Shown one piece after another: positions 33,785 through 42,886 of a stretch of DNA of 64,000 nt. The translations under genes were made by a program, and so were the position numbers. The stretch is from an uncultured Ruminococcus sp. (GTDB lineage: Bacteria; Bacillota; Clostridia; Oscillospirales; Acutalibacteraceae). Location: positions 22,239-86,238 of the forward strand of contig CACXIV010000010.1 of the NCBI GenBank assembly GCA_902767845.1. The letters run 5' to 3'. Under the pieces are notes generated by a model. That model was not told the DNA's origin. It ran no database searches and saw only the letters and a program-made list of their open reading frames with translations. Every line of letters begins with the position of its first letter. Position 1 is the stretch's first letter.

Positions 33785-35967
33785 TATATTTCAGTTTCGC
33801 CGTCCCCGGTCAAGACCGTTATGCTTTTGCCCTGAGACCGCAGCTCTTCGAGCTTTTCCGTGTAAAATGAATTGCTCGCCCCGGTGTAGATCAGATCGTC
33901 GCAGTCGATCAGCCCGATATTCTTCGGAATACCGTCGAGTATCACGCGATCCGCACACCTGTATTCCTCGGGCAGCTTGTCGATATTCGCTCTCCTCGGG
34001 ATCAGCAGCACCGCCGAGCCTTCGTTTTCGATATACTGATATACCGCGCCGCCGGCGCCGATGACCGTGACTTCCGCGGAGGCGTTCAGCCTTATCCTTT
34101 GTATCGTGCCGTCACCTATCACGAACGGCTCCTTTGAGGCGCTGAACCCGACCAAATCCGCCGAGCCTTCGCCGGTTATCAGGTTTATGATATTGAAATC
34201 GTCGCTGATCTCCGGCAGCAGCGAGGAGTAGTTATCGGCGTTCGGAATAATAAGGTTGTCGATCTCGCCGCCGCAGTCGATAATATCCTCGTTTATCCGC
34301 TTTGCGTTTGACCTTCTGCCGCCGGCGCAGAGCAGGGAGATATTGTTTTCCTTCCTGACCTCAACGCCGATCTCGCCGCCCGACCTGTAGACCCTGATAC
34401 GGCTCGAAGCGTCGGCTGTCAGGTATGAGAACGCGGTCAGGATCAGAGTCAGCGCGAACATTATGTTGATCGAAATGACAGCGTACCTCTTTTTTGCCTT
34501 TATCGCGCAGCCGATAATCACGAGGATGGCTGCCGCCGCAAGCCAAATGTATATTATCCTGCCGTTTATTCTGATGAAGGTAACGGGCTGTTTGGCGAAA
34601 AAGTCGTTGATAACTATGATCAGCCGGCACATCAGGTCGTCGATATACGCCAGGAGATAGGTGATGACCGGTGTGAGCTGAAAAAGATATGTCACCGCGC
34701 ACACAAGCGACAGCACGAGTATCAGCGAGGCGATCGGCTCCGTGAAAAATGAGATCAATACCACGAGAGGGGATATCCTGCCGAACGCGATAACGCTGAT
34801 CGGCATTATCCACAGCGAAGCGGAGACCGACACCGCCGCGGCGTTTATAATAAAGTATGCCGCTTTATTGATCCGCTTTGGCAGTCTGTGTTTTTTGAGC
34901 GGTTTTGTCGTATATATTACTATCTTATCCGCCCAAAGGATTATACCCATAGTCGCGCTGAATGACATTATCAGCCCGAGATCGCCGACCGCGCACGGAT
35001 TGGTGATCGTGATCGCCAGCGCCGCGAAGCCGAGCGAATTGAGCGGATCGCTGTTGCGCAGGATTATCCTGCCGATCTGGTAGATTATTACGGCGATCGC
35101 CGCGCGCAGTACCGAGTAGTTGAACCCCGTCAGCGCCGAAAAGCAGATTATCACCGCGATCGAGCCGATACAAAGCGGGATCCTTCGCCGGGTGAATTTG
35201 TTGATGATCCCGGTGACGAGCGCGAGCGCGACCGACAAGTGCAGACCCGACACGACTATCAGGTAAGAGGTGCCGGTTTTTGTAAAGCTGTCCCTTACCG
35301 AACCGCTCAGCGCGTACTTGTCGCCGAGCAAAACAGCTCTGCTTATCGACGCGCTGTCGTGCGTCATCAGCCTGCCGATAGCTTTGCGCATAGCTTTTCG
35401 CGCCCAAATAGCGTATTTGTACGGCGAAAACCGGCTTTCGCCTGTAGCTTTGATACAGTCCGGAGAGCTCTCGACAGCGCAGAGAAATACCCTGTGGCCG
35501 ATGTTCTTGCTGCTCGTTTCAGCCCGGACTTTTACGTTAAGCTCAACGCAGTCAAATTCATTGACGTCGGTTTCGCTCTTGCCGATATACCTGATTTTCG
35601 CGCGGACGGGTTTGCCGTTTATCGCGGTCGTCTGTATCAGGTACTCGACCGAATTTTCTTTGACCGTCTTTTCCTCGCAAAGATAACCCTCTGCGGATAT
35701 TTCTTTATCGGAATAATTATTTACTATGGGCGAGATATAATAATTCTGATAAAGAAATATACTCACCAGCGCGAGCGCGACGCTCACACCCGCGGTCAAA
35801 AAGGTCTTGAACATATACCTGTCGCTTCTGAACCTTTTGTAAATACCGAGCGCGCCAAGCGCCGCCGCGGTGATCGCCGCCGCGATAAACGCCGGTGATT
35901 CAAAATAGAAAACGGCTGTAAGGGTAGCGAGGTATGTAATACCGATCAAACCAAACAGCCGTTTCAT
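33784..35967 (-). CDS. comEC: ComEC/Rec2-family membrane protein with degenerate C-terminal domain
   Basis: A 727-residue membrane protein of the DNA-uptake channel family. It has N-terminal membrane segments, an OB-like extracellular domain (residues about 60-170) and the Competence domain with SGLHLSVALALV and further membrane helices (about 225-510). The C-terminal 200 residues correspond in position to the usual metallo-beta-lactamase domain, but I see no HxHxDH motif, so any nuclease function there is probably lost. AGGAG precedes the start, nine bases after rex. A role in DNA uptake is not certain since no other com genes are nearby. Confidence 0.87.
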   Translation of the reverse strand: MKRLFGLIGITYLATLTAVFYFESPAFIAAAITAAALGALGIYKRFRSDRYMFKTFLTAGVSVALALVSIFLYQNYYISPIVNNYSDKEISAEGYLCEEKTVKENSVEYLIQTTAINGKPVRAKIRYIGKSETDVNEFDCVELNVKVRAETSSKNIGHRVFLCAVESSPDCIKATGESRFSPYKYAIWARKAMRKAIGRLMTHDSASISRAVLLGDKYALSGSVRDSFTKTGTSYLIVVSGLHLSVALALVTGIINKFTRRRIPLCIGSIAVIICFSALTGFNYSVLRAAIAVIIYQIGRIILRNSDPLNSLGFAALAITITNPCAVGDLGLIMSFSATMGIILWADKIVIYTTKPLKKHRLPKRINKAAYFIINAAAVSVSASLWIMPISVIAFGRISPLVVLISFFTEPIASLILVLSLVCAVTYLFQLTPVITYLLAYIDDLMCRLIIVINDFFAKQPVTFIRINGRIIYIWLAAAAILVIIGCAIKAKKRYAVISINIMFALTLILTAFSYLTADASSRIRVYRSGGEIGVEVRKENNISLLCAGGRRSNAKRINEDIIDCGGEIDNLIIPNADNYSSLLPEISDDFNIINLITGEGSADLVGFSASKEPFVIGDGTIQRIRLNASAEVTVIGAGGAVYQYIENEGSAVLLIPRRANIDKLPEEYRCADRVILDGIPKNIGLIDCDDLIYTGASNSFYTEKLEELRSQGKSITVLTGDGETEI

Positions 35968-35976
35968 GATATTCTC

Positions 35977-36609
35977 CTATAAATTGTTCATGCGGTAGCC
36001 CAGCGTCATAAGGCTGTCGCTCAGGTGGACGTTCTCGACCACGACGTCGCTGTATCTTGAGGCGATGTCGTAGTGGCTGAAATTCCAAAAGTTCCTGACT
36101 CCCAGGCTGTACAGCCTGTCGAGAATACGCCCGACGTTTTCCTTAGGGACGCATAGCACAGCCGCGTCGACGCGGTTTTCGGCGCAGAAGCCTTCAAGCT
36201 CGGAATCGTCCCTGACGGTCAGCCCTCCGAGCGGAGCGCCGAGCTTTTCTTTATCGTTGTCAAAGCAGGCGACAAGCCGAAAGCCGAGCTTTTCAAAGTC
36301 GAGGTGATTAACAATCGCCGCGCCGAAATTACCGGCGCCGATCAAAATCGCCCTGTTGTCGCGGTCAAGACCGAGTATCTTTTTTATCTCGTCCCTGAGC
36401 CCCTTTACGCTGTAGCCGTAGCCCTGCTGACCGAAGCCGCCGAAGCAGTTTAGATCCTGCCTTACCTGCGAAGCGGTGGAGTGCATTATCTGCGCGAGCT
36501 TTGTGGAGGATATCCTCTCTACGTTACGCTCGTCCAGCTCGCATAAAAACCGGTAATACCTCGGCAGCCGCCTTATAACCGACATCGAGATGCCGTCGTT
36601 TTTAGACAT
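35977..36609 (-). CDS. rex: Redox-sensing transcriptional repressor Rex
   Basis: A 210-residue repressor. The N-terminal winged helix (about 1-80) contains VIRRLPRYYRFL and a DLNCFGGFGQQGYGY-like segment, and the Rossmann domain has IGAGNFGAAIVNHL near residue 90. Rex senses the NADH/NAD ratio and represses fermentation and respiration genes when NADH is low. Here it is the third gene of acn-icd-rex-comEC, and a near-consensus Rex site overlaps the promoter of that operon, so autoregulation is likely. AAGGGG lies twelve bases upstream of the start. Confidence 0.94.
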   Translation of the reverse strand: MSKNDGISMSVIRRLPRYYRFLCELDERNVERISSTKLAQIMHSTASQVRQDLNCFGGFGQQGYGYSVKGLRDEIKKILGLDRDNRAILIGAGNFGAAIVNHLDFEKLGFRLVACFDNDKEKLGAPLGGLTVRDDSELEGFCAENRVDAAVLCVPKENVGRILDRLYSLGVRNFWNFSHYDIASRYSDVVVENVHLSDSLMTLGYRMNNL

Positions 36610-36627
36610 TTATTACTGCGCCCCTTC

Positions 36628-37836
36628 TCAAAACGATCCGGCAAGGCGCTCGTTAACGGCGTTAAGGAACTCCTCGGTGCTGACCTTTTTCTTGTTTTCA
36701 AGGGTAGAGATCAGGTAAAGGTCGCCGGTCATGATGCCGTCCTCGATCGTTTTGACGGTCGCCGCCTCGAGCTTGTCGGCAAAGCTCATCAGCTCCGGAA
36801 GCTCGTCAAGCTCTCCGCGCTTTCTCAGCGCGCCCGACCAAGCGAACAGGGTGGCGACAGAGTTTGTGGAGGTCTCCTCGCCCTTGAGGTACTTGTAATA
36901 GTGGCGCTGAACGGTGCCGTGAGCCGCCTCGTACTCGTAAACTCCGTCGGGAGATACAAGCACGCTTGTCATCATGGCGAGCGAGCCGAAGGCGGTGGCG
37001 ATCATGTCGCTCATAACGTCTCCGTCGTAGTTCTTGCAAGCCCACATATAGCCGCCCTCGCTGCGGATAACGCGCGCAACGGCGTCGTCGATCAGGGTGT
37101 AGAAGTATGTGATACCGGCTTTTTCAAACTTATCCTTGTACTCGTTCTCAAAGATCTCGGCAAAGATGTCCTTAAAGCGGTGGTCGTAGGTCTTGCTGAT
37201 GGTGTCCTTGGTGGCGAACCATACGTCGAGCTTCTGGTCGAGGGCGTAGTTGAAGCAGCTTCTCGAGAACGAAGCTATGCTCTTGTCGATGTTGTGCATG
37301 CCCTGGATAACGCCGTCGCTCGTAAAGTCGAAGATAGTCGATCTTTCCTCGGTGCCGTCGGGCTTTGTAACGCAAAGCTCCGCCTTGCTGCCTGCCTCAA
37401 CGCGCATTTCGGTGTTCTTGTAAACGTCGCCGTAAGCGTGACGCGCGATGCAGATCGGCTTTTTCCATGTGGGGATGTAGGGGACGATACCCTTTACGAG
37501 AATCGGGCTGCGGAACACGGTGCCGTCGAGGATCGCCCTGATGGTGCCGTTGGGAGATTTCCACATGCTTTTAAGGTCATACTCGGTCATTCTCGCGGCG
37601 TTGGGGGTGATGGTAGCGCACTTTACCGCCACGCCGTATTTTTTGGTGGCGTTGGCAGAGTCTATCGTTACCTGATCGTCGGTCTCGTTCCTGTGTTTTA
37701 GCCCGAGATCGTAATACTCGGTTTTTAAATCAATATAGGGAAGGAGCAGCTTGTCCTTGATCATCTTCCAGATGATCCTTGTCATTTCGTCGCCGTCCAT
37801 CTCAACGATGGGCGTAATCATTTTTATCTTGTCCAT
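36628..37836 (-). CDS. icd: NADP-type isocitrate dehydrogenase (homodimeric, eukaryote-like subfamily)
   Basis: A 402-residue enzyme converting isocitrate to 2-oxoglutarate and CO2. The N-terminus [15 protein letters not shown], the substrate-binding [10 protein letters not shown] and the [10 protein letters not shown] segment are those of the IDH1/IDH2-like subfamily rather than the E. coli type. Length is normal. It shares one base with the acn stop (TGATG), so the two are coupled. Citrate synthase is not in the window; aconitase plus this enzyme would run the oxidative branch to 2-oxoglutarate for glutamate synthesis. Confidence 0.94.
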   Translation of the reverse strand: MDKIKMITPIVEMDGDEMTRIIWKMIKDKLLLPYIDLKTEYYDLGLKHRNETDDQVTIDSANATKKYGVAVKCATITPNAARMTEYDLKSMWKSPNGTIRAILDGTVFRSPILVKGIVPYIPTWKKPICIARHAYGDVYKNTEMRVEAGSKAELCVTKPDGTEERSTIFDFTSDGVIQGMHNIDKSIASFSRSCFNYALDQKLDVWFATKDTISKTYDHRFKDIFAEIFENEYKDKFEKAGITYFYTLIDDAVARVIRSEGGYMWACKNYDGDVMSDMIATAFGSLAMMTSVLVSPDGVYEYEAAHGTVQRHYYKYLKGEETSTNSVATLFAWSGALRKRGELDELPELMSFADKLEAATVKTIEDGIMTGDLYLISTLENKKKVSTEEFLNAVNERLAGSF

Positions 37837-39767
37837 CAGCTGTTCTCCTTTGTGTAGTCAAGCAGTCCGCCTGCTATGATGATCGCCCTTGTGCGGTCGG
37901 AAAGCTCGCAGTCCGCCTTGAAGGTCTCGCCGGTAGTCTTGTTTACTACGGTGACGTCGGCGCCGGAGGCGATCTCCTGCTTGATATCGGGAAGCTCAAG
38001 CATATCGCCGAGCTTGATCTTGTCGTAATCCGCGGCGTCCTTGAAGGTGAGCGGAAGGATACCGGCGTTGATGAGGTTGCTCTTGTGGATCCTCGCGAAG
38101 CTCTTTACGAGCACCGCCTTAACGCCGAGGTAAAGGGGAGCAAGAGCCGCGTGCTCGCGCGACGAGCCCTGTCCGTAGTTCTCGCCGCCTACAATAATGC
38201 TCTTGCCGAGCGTCTTGGCGCGCTCGGGGAAGTCCTTGTCGCATACCGTGAAGCAGTGCTGAGAGATCTTCGGGATATTTGAGCGGAGCGGAAGTATCTT
38301 CGCGCCCGCGGGCATGATGTGGTCGGTGGTGATGTTGTCGCCGACCTTGAGCGAGCAGGAAGCCTCGATAGAATCGGTGAGGGGGCTTGTTTTGGGATAT
38401 TCCTTGATGTTGGGACCTCTGAGGATCTCGACGTTATCCATCTCCTCAACGGGAGCGGGCTCGATGACCATGTTGTCGTTTATGAGGAACTTCTCGGGAA
38501 GCTCGATCTCAGCCGCCTCGCCGAGACATCTGGGATCGGTGAATACTCCGCTGACAGCCGATACCGCCGCGGTCTCGGGCGATACAAGGTAGATCTGTCC
38601 GTCGGCTGTGCCGCTTCTGCCCTCAAAGTTGCGGTTAAAGGTTCTGAGCGAAACGCCCTTGCTGTTGGGCGACTGACCCATGCCTATGCAGGGACCGCAT
38701 GCGCTCTCCAAAATCCTCGCGCCTGCCGCGATCATATCGCCGAGCGCGCCGTTGAGCGCGAGCATGTTGAACACCTGCTTGCTTCCGGGAGCGATCGCGA
38801 GCGATACGTTGTCGGCGACCTTTTTGCCCTTGAGGATACGCGCGACTCTCATCAGGTCAAGATAGCTGGAGTTCGTGCAGGAGCCGATACATACCTGATC
38901 GACCTTTTTGCCCTCGAGCTCCCTGATAGTCTTGATGTTGTCGGGGGAGTGGGGACATGCCGCCAGAGGCTCGAGCTCGGAAAGATCTATGTCGATGACC
39001 TCGTCGTAAACGGCGTCGGCGTCAGCCGAAAGCTCCCTGTAATCTTCCTCTCTGCCCTGAGCCTTGAGGAACTCCCTTGTGGTCTCGTCAGAGGGGAATA
39101 CCGAGGTGGTGGCTCCAAGCTCAGCGCCCATGTTTGTGATGGTCGCTCTCTCGGGCACGGTCAGGGTCTTAACGCCCTCGCCGCCGTATTCGACGATCTT
39201 GCCTACGCCGCCCTTTACGCTCATTACCTCGAGCACCTTTAGGATGATATCCTTTGCCGATACCCACGGGCTGAGCTTGCCGGTGAGGTTCACCCTTACC
39301 ATTTTGGGCATGGTGATGTAGTACGCGCCGCCGCCCATAGCTACCGCTACGTCGAGTCCGCCGGCTCCGATAGCCAGCATGCCGATGCCGCCGCCGGTGG
39401 GGGTGTGGCTGTCGGAACCGATCAGGGTCTTGCCGGGCTTGCCGAAGCGTTCAAGGTGAACCTGATGGCAGATTCCGTTGCCGGGACGTGAAAAATAAAT
39501 GCCGTGCTTTTTGCAAACCGACTGGATAAACCTGTGGTCGTCGGCGTTTTCAAAGCCTGTTTGCAGTGTGTTGTGGTCGATATACGCCACGCTTTTTTCC
39601 GTTTTAACTCTGGGGATACCCATAGCCTCGTACTCGATATAAGCCATGGTGCCCGTAGCGTCCTGGGTAAGCGTCTGGTCGATTTTAAGACCTATGTCGG
39701 TGCCGACAGTCATTTCGCCGCTTACAAGATGCTCTTTGATTATTTTTTGTGCGATCGTGTAGCCCAT
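37836..39767 (-). CDS. acn: Aconitate hydratase (short, monomeric AcnA/LeuC-like type)
   Basis: A 643-residue iron-sulfur enzyme that isomerizes citrate and isocitrate. Family features are [19 protein letters not shown] in the substrate region, the cluster cysteine in [10 protein letters not shown] and the later [11 protein letters not shown] pair, and the C-terminal swivel domain with [16 protein letters not shown]. The length is shorter than E. coli AcnA and fits the clostridial/mitochondrial-like class. CGGAGG lies upstream of the start. It heads the acn-icd-rex-comEC operon under a promoter with a Rex site. Confidence 0.94.
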   Translation of the reverse strand: MGYTIAQKIIKEHLVSGEMTVGTDIGLKIDQTLTQDATGTMAYIEYEAMGIPRVKTEKSVAYIDHNTLQTGFENADDHRFIQSVCKKHGIYFSRPGNGICHQVHLERFGKPGKTLIGSDSHTPTGGGIGMLAIGAGGLDVAVAMGGGAYYITMPKMVRVNLTGKLSPWVSAKDIILKVLEVMSVKGGVGKIVEYGGEGVKTLTVPERATITNMGAELGATTSVFPSDETTREFLKAQGREEDYRELSADADAVYDEVIDIDLSELEPLAACPHSPDNIKTIRELEGKKVDQVCIGSCTNSSYLDLMRVARILKGKKVADNVSLAIAPGSKQVFNMLALNGALGDMIAAGARILESACGPCIGMGQSPNSKGVSLRTFNRNFEGRSGTADGQIYLVSPETAAVSAVSGVFTDPRCLGEAAEIELPEKFLINDNMVIEPAPVEEMDNVEILRGPNIKEYPKTSPLTDSIEASCSLKVGDNITTDHIMPAGAKILPLRSNIPKISQHCFTVCDKDFPERAKTLGKSIIVGGENYGQGSSREHAALAPLYLGVKAVLVKSFARIHKSNLINAGILPLTFKDAADYDKIKLGDMLELPDIKQEIASGADVTVVNKTTGETFKADCELSDRTRAIIIAGGLLDYTKENS

Positions 39768-39815
39768 AATTATTACCTCCGATTATTTGAAATCAGCTTA
39801 TTTAAAAATACAGCC

Positions 39816-39850
39816 ATGTTAATTATATAACAATCTCCGGTCATTGTAAA
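39816..39850 (-). promoter_or_regulatory. acn promoter with overlapping Rex operator
   Basis: On the minus strand TTTACA (39850-39845) and TATAAT (39827-39822) are 17 bases apart. The 18-base site TTGTTATATAATTAACAT (39833-39816) covers the -10 box and agrees with the clostridial Rex consensus TTGTTAAnnnnTTAACAA at 12 of 14 defined positions. Binding there would block RNA polymerase. Confidence 0.7.
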
Positions 39851-39946
39851 GCGAAAAATCCAACTAAATACACAAAACGACGGGTAATTGGGAAAATGTT
39901 TCAAAATATACGGCTCAATATTCAAAAAGGTGATGAAAAATTTAAG

Positions 39947-39975
39947 TTGAAATTGAATTAACCGAGTGGTATAAT
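39947..39975 (+). promoter_or_regulatory. Predicted typA promoter
   Basis: TTGAAA at 39947-39952 and TATAAT at 39970-39975 with 17-base spacing, about 40 bases before the typA start. Confidence 0.75.
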
Positions 39976-40012
39976 TAATATGTATAATTATGGAGTAAAC
40001 GGAGTAATATTT

Positions 40013-41833
40013 ATGGATGTAAGAGAAGATTTAAGAAATATCGCGATAATCGCGCACGTTGACCACGGCAAGACCACGCTTGTGGATCAGCTTTTGAAGC
40101 AGAGCGGCATTTTCAGGGAAAATGAAAACGTCGAGGAAAGGGTGATGGATTCAAACGACCTCGAAAGGGAGAGGGGTATCACCATCCTTTCAAAGCCCAC
40201 CGCCGTGCTTTACAACGGAATCAAGATCAACATTGTCGACACACCCGGTCACGCCGACTTCGGCGGAGAGGTGGAGCGCATTTTGCAGATGGTAGACGGC
40301 GTAGTTCTGCTTGTGGACGCGTTCGAGGGCTGCATGCCCCAGACCAGATTCGTTCTCAAAAAGGCGCTCGGACTCGGCAAAAAGCCGCTCGTTGTGCTCA
40401 ACAAGATCGACCGTCCCGGCGCTCGTCCCGAGGAAGTAGTGGACGAGGTGCTCGACCTCTTTATCGAGCTCGGAGCGGACGAGGATCAGCTCGATTTCCC
40501 GGTAATCTACGCCTCCGCGCGCGACGGCTTCGCAAGCGAGGATTACAATGAGCCGGGCACCGACATGAAGCCGCTGTTCGACGCCGTAATAAGGGAGATC
40601 CCCGCGCCGAGGGGCGAGCTTGACGGCGGACTGCAGATCCTTATCTCCAATATCGACGCCGACAACTTTGTCGGAAGGATCGGCGTCGGCAGGGTAGAGA
40701 GAGGAAGAGTCAAAAACGGCCAGTCCGTGACCCTCTGCCACACCGACGGCACCGTAAAGCAGGTTAAGATCGGCAAGCTGTATCAGTTCGAGGGACTGAA
40801 AAGGACAGAGTGCGACGAGGCTAAGCTCGGCGACCTTGTCTGCATAAGCGGCATACAGGACATCAATATCGGCGAGACCATTTGCTCGAACGACTGCGTC
40901 GAGCCGCTTCCCTTTGTAAAGATCGACGAGCCGACCGTTACAATGAACTTTATCGTAAACAATTCCCCGTTCGCGGGGCGCGAGGGCAAGTATGTCACCT
41001 CCAGAAATATCCGCGACAGGCTTTTTAAGGAGATAGAGACAAACATCGCCCTCAGGGTAGAGGAGACCGACAGCGCCGATACCTTCAAGGTTTCGGGCAG
41101 AGGCGAGCTCCATCTTTCAATACTTATAGAAACCATGCGCAGACAGAACTATGAGTTCCAGGTCTCGCGCCCCGAGGTAATCACAAAGACCATCGACGGC
41201 AAGCTTCACGAGCCAATGGAGTATCTAATCGTCGAGGTTCCCGACAGCTATGTCGGAGCGGTGATGGAAAAGCTCGGCTCGCGCAAGGCGGAGCTTGTGA
41301 ATATGGGCACGCGCGACGGCGGCGTTACCCACATCGAGTTCAGGATCCCGGCGCGCGGACTCATGGGCTACCGTCCCGAATTTCTGACCGACACGAACGG
41401 CAACGGTATCATGAACCACGTTTTCGACGGCTACGAGCCGTGGAAGGGCGAGATCGTCACCCGTCACCAGGGCTCGCTCATAGCGTTTGAAACAGGCGAC
41501 ACCGTGACCTACGGCCTGTACGCCGCTCAGGAGCGCGGAAGGCTCTTTGTCGGAGCCGGCGTTCCCGTTTACGAGGGAATGATCGTAGGCGCGAGCCCCA
41601 AGGCTGAGGACATCACGGTAAATGTCTGCAAAAAGAAGCATATAACAAACACAAGAGCTTCGGGCTCGGACGACGCGCTAAAGCTCACTCCGCCCACGAT
41701 AATGTCGCTCGAGCAGTGCCTTGAGTTTATCGCGGACGACGAGCTTGTCGAGGTAACGCCCGAAAGCATAAGAATGAGAAAGCGTATACTGTCTAAGGAA
41801 CAGCGTATGAAGCAGGCATTTCGCAAAAAATGA
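40013..41833 (+). CDS. typA: Ribosome-associated GTPase TypA/BipA
   Basis: A 606-residue translational GTPase. The start is ATG 40013 with GGAG upstream; the in-frame ATG at 39980 would sit at the transcription start. The G1 motif AHVDHGKT is near residue 16, DTPGHADFGGEVER near 73, and NKIDRPGARP near 130, followed by EF-G-like domains III and V and the TypA-specific C-terminal region. BipA helps 50S assembly and translation under stress or cold. The stop overlaps the next start by four bases. Confidence 0.96.
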   Translation: MDVREDLRNIAIIAHVDHGKTTLVDQLLKQSGIFRENENVEERVMDSNDLERERGITILSKPTAVLYNGIKINIVDTPGHADFGGEVERILQMVDGVVLLVDAFEGCMPQTRFVLKKALGLGKKPLVVLNKIDRPGARPEEVVDEVLDLFIELGADEDQLDFPVIYASARDGFASEDYNEPGTDMKPLFDAVIREIPAPRGELDGGLQILISNIDADNFVGRIGVGRVERGRVKNGQSVTLCHTDGTVKQVKIGKLYQFEGLKRTECDEAKLGDLVCISGIQDINIGETICSNDCVEPLPFVKIDEPTVTMNFIVNNSPFAGREGKYVTSRNIRDRLFKEIETNIALRVEETDSADTFKVSGRGELHLSILIETMRRQNYEFQVSRPEVITKTIDGKLHEPMEYLIVEVPDSYVGAVMEKLGSRKAELVNMGTRDGGVTHIEFRIPARGLMGYRPEFLTDTNGNGIMNHVFDGYEPWKGEIVTRHQGSLIAFETGDTVTYGLYAAQERGRLFVGAGVPVYEGMIVGASPKAEDITVNVCKKKHITNTRASGSDDALKLTPPTIMSLEQCLEFIADDELVEVTPESIRMRKRILSKEQRMKQAFRKK

Positions 41834-42729
41834 GTTACGTAATTCTTGATTTGGAGTGGAACGGAGCTTTCAGCAGATCCGCGCAAAAGTTTGTAAATGA
41901 AATAATCGAGTTCGGAGCGGTAAAGCTTGACGACGAGCTGAACGTGATCGGCACCTTCTCGTCGCTTATCGCGCCTAAGATCGGCAAAAAGCTCTCGGGA
42001 AAGGTAAAGCAGCTCACAAAGATAAACTTTGAGGAGCTTGTTGACGACGGGGTGGATTTCTTTACCGCCGCCGACAGCTTCGCGGAGTTTTTGGGCGACA
42101 GCGTGCTGATGACGTGGGGAACCTCGGATATCCACGCGCTGATCGAAAACTACCTTTTCTACACGCGCGACTACCATATCCCGTTCTTGCACAGCTACTG
42201 CGACCTGCAGGAGTTTTGCCAGCGCGCGCTCGACCGCTACGACGCCGCCAATCAGATGGGGCTCGGAGTATGCGCCGAGCTTTTGGGCGTTGAGTTTTCC
42301 GAGGACGACCAGCACCGCGCCGAGGCCGACGCGCTTTTGAGCCGCGAGTGCTTTGTAAGGCTGTACCGCAAATACCCGGTCAGCAGTTGTCTGCTAAAGG
42401 CGGACTGCGAGGAGTTCTACGGCAGGATGATGTTCAAAAATTACTTCATCACCGACCTCGGCTTCCCGGGGATAGACAAAAACGACCTCAAATTCAACTG
42501 CGATCTCTGCGGAAAAAGGGCGAGGCGGATCAAAAAATGGAAGCTCCACAACAAAAACTTCACCGCTGACTTTTACTGCAAAAACTGCGACCACAGGTTC
42601 ACCGCGCGCGTGTCCTTCAAGCGCAGGTACGACGGCATAAAGGTCAACAGAAGGATAATAGAGAAAAAGTCCGGGCAGACGGATGATGAAAAAAAGCAGA
42701 CCGCCCCGGAGGATAAAACCCGGGCATAG
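41830..42729 (+). CDS. DEDDh 3'-5' exonuclease with C-terminal zinc ribbon
   Basis: A 299-residue protein. The N-terminal exonuclease fold shows YVILDLEWNG (Asp/Glu of motif I), IIEFGAVKL, and HRAEADA (motif III with His and Asp), as in DnaQ and KapD-type RNases. After about residue 215 there is a four-cysteine zinc ribbon, CDLCG...CKNCD, and a basic tail. It may trim RNA or DNA; the coupling to typA (four-base overlap) hints at ribosome-linked RNA processing, which is an inference. Confidence 0.82.
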   Translation: MSYVILDLEWNGAFSRSAQKFVNEIIEFGAVKLDDELNVIGTFSSLIAPKIGKKLSGKVKQLTKINFEELVDDGVDFFTAADSFAEFLGDSVLMTWGTSDIHALIENYLFYTRDYHIPFLHSYCDLQEFCQRALDRYDAANQMGLGVCAELLGVEFSEDDQHRAEADALLSRECFVRLYRKYPVSSCLLKADCEEFYGRMMFKNYFITDLGFPGIDKNDLKFNCDLCGKRARRIKKWKLHNKNFTADFYCKNCDHRFTARVSFKRRYDGIKVNRRIIEKKSGQTDDEKKQTAPEDKTRA

Positions 42730-42741
42730 ACCGGGTTTTTA
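42714..42741 (+). terminator. Intrinsic terminator after the exonuclease gene
   Basis: AAAACCCGG pairs with CCGGGTTTT around GCATAGA; the stem contains the stop codon of the gene and is followed by a T-run. Confidence 0.85.
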
Positions 42742-42886
42742 TGCTTTGTGATGATTTTTCCGATAAAATGCATAATAAAAACAAAAATATTTCAACCTTA
42801 TTTCATATAGTTTTCACTTTCGGGAATTATTATTATACCATCGAAAACAAAAACAGCTTCAAGCTGATCTTACGGAGGTATTGATC

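Noticed and set aside
38319-39242. A long open frame (about 300 codons) opposite the aconitase gene
   Set aside because: It has no ribosome-binding site or recognisable motif; long antisense frames are expected opposite GC-biased coding sequence. The acn protein is a clear full-length family member.
40190-41113. A long open frame opposite typA, and similar ones opposite relA (7606-8598), dlt-like genes (20686-21555) and murC (53198-54067)
   Set aside because: All mirror strongly biased real genes, lack starts with ribosome-binding sites and show no family features.
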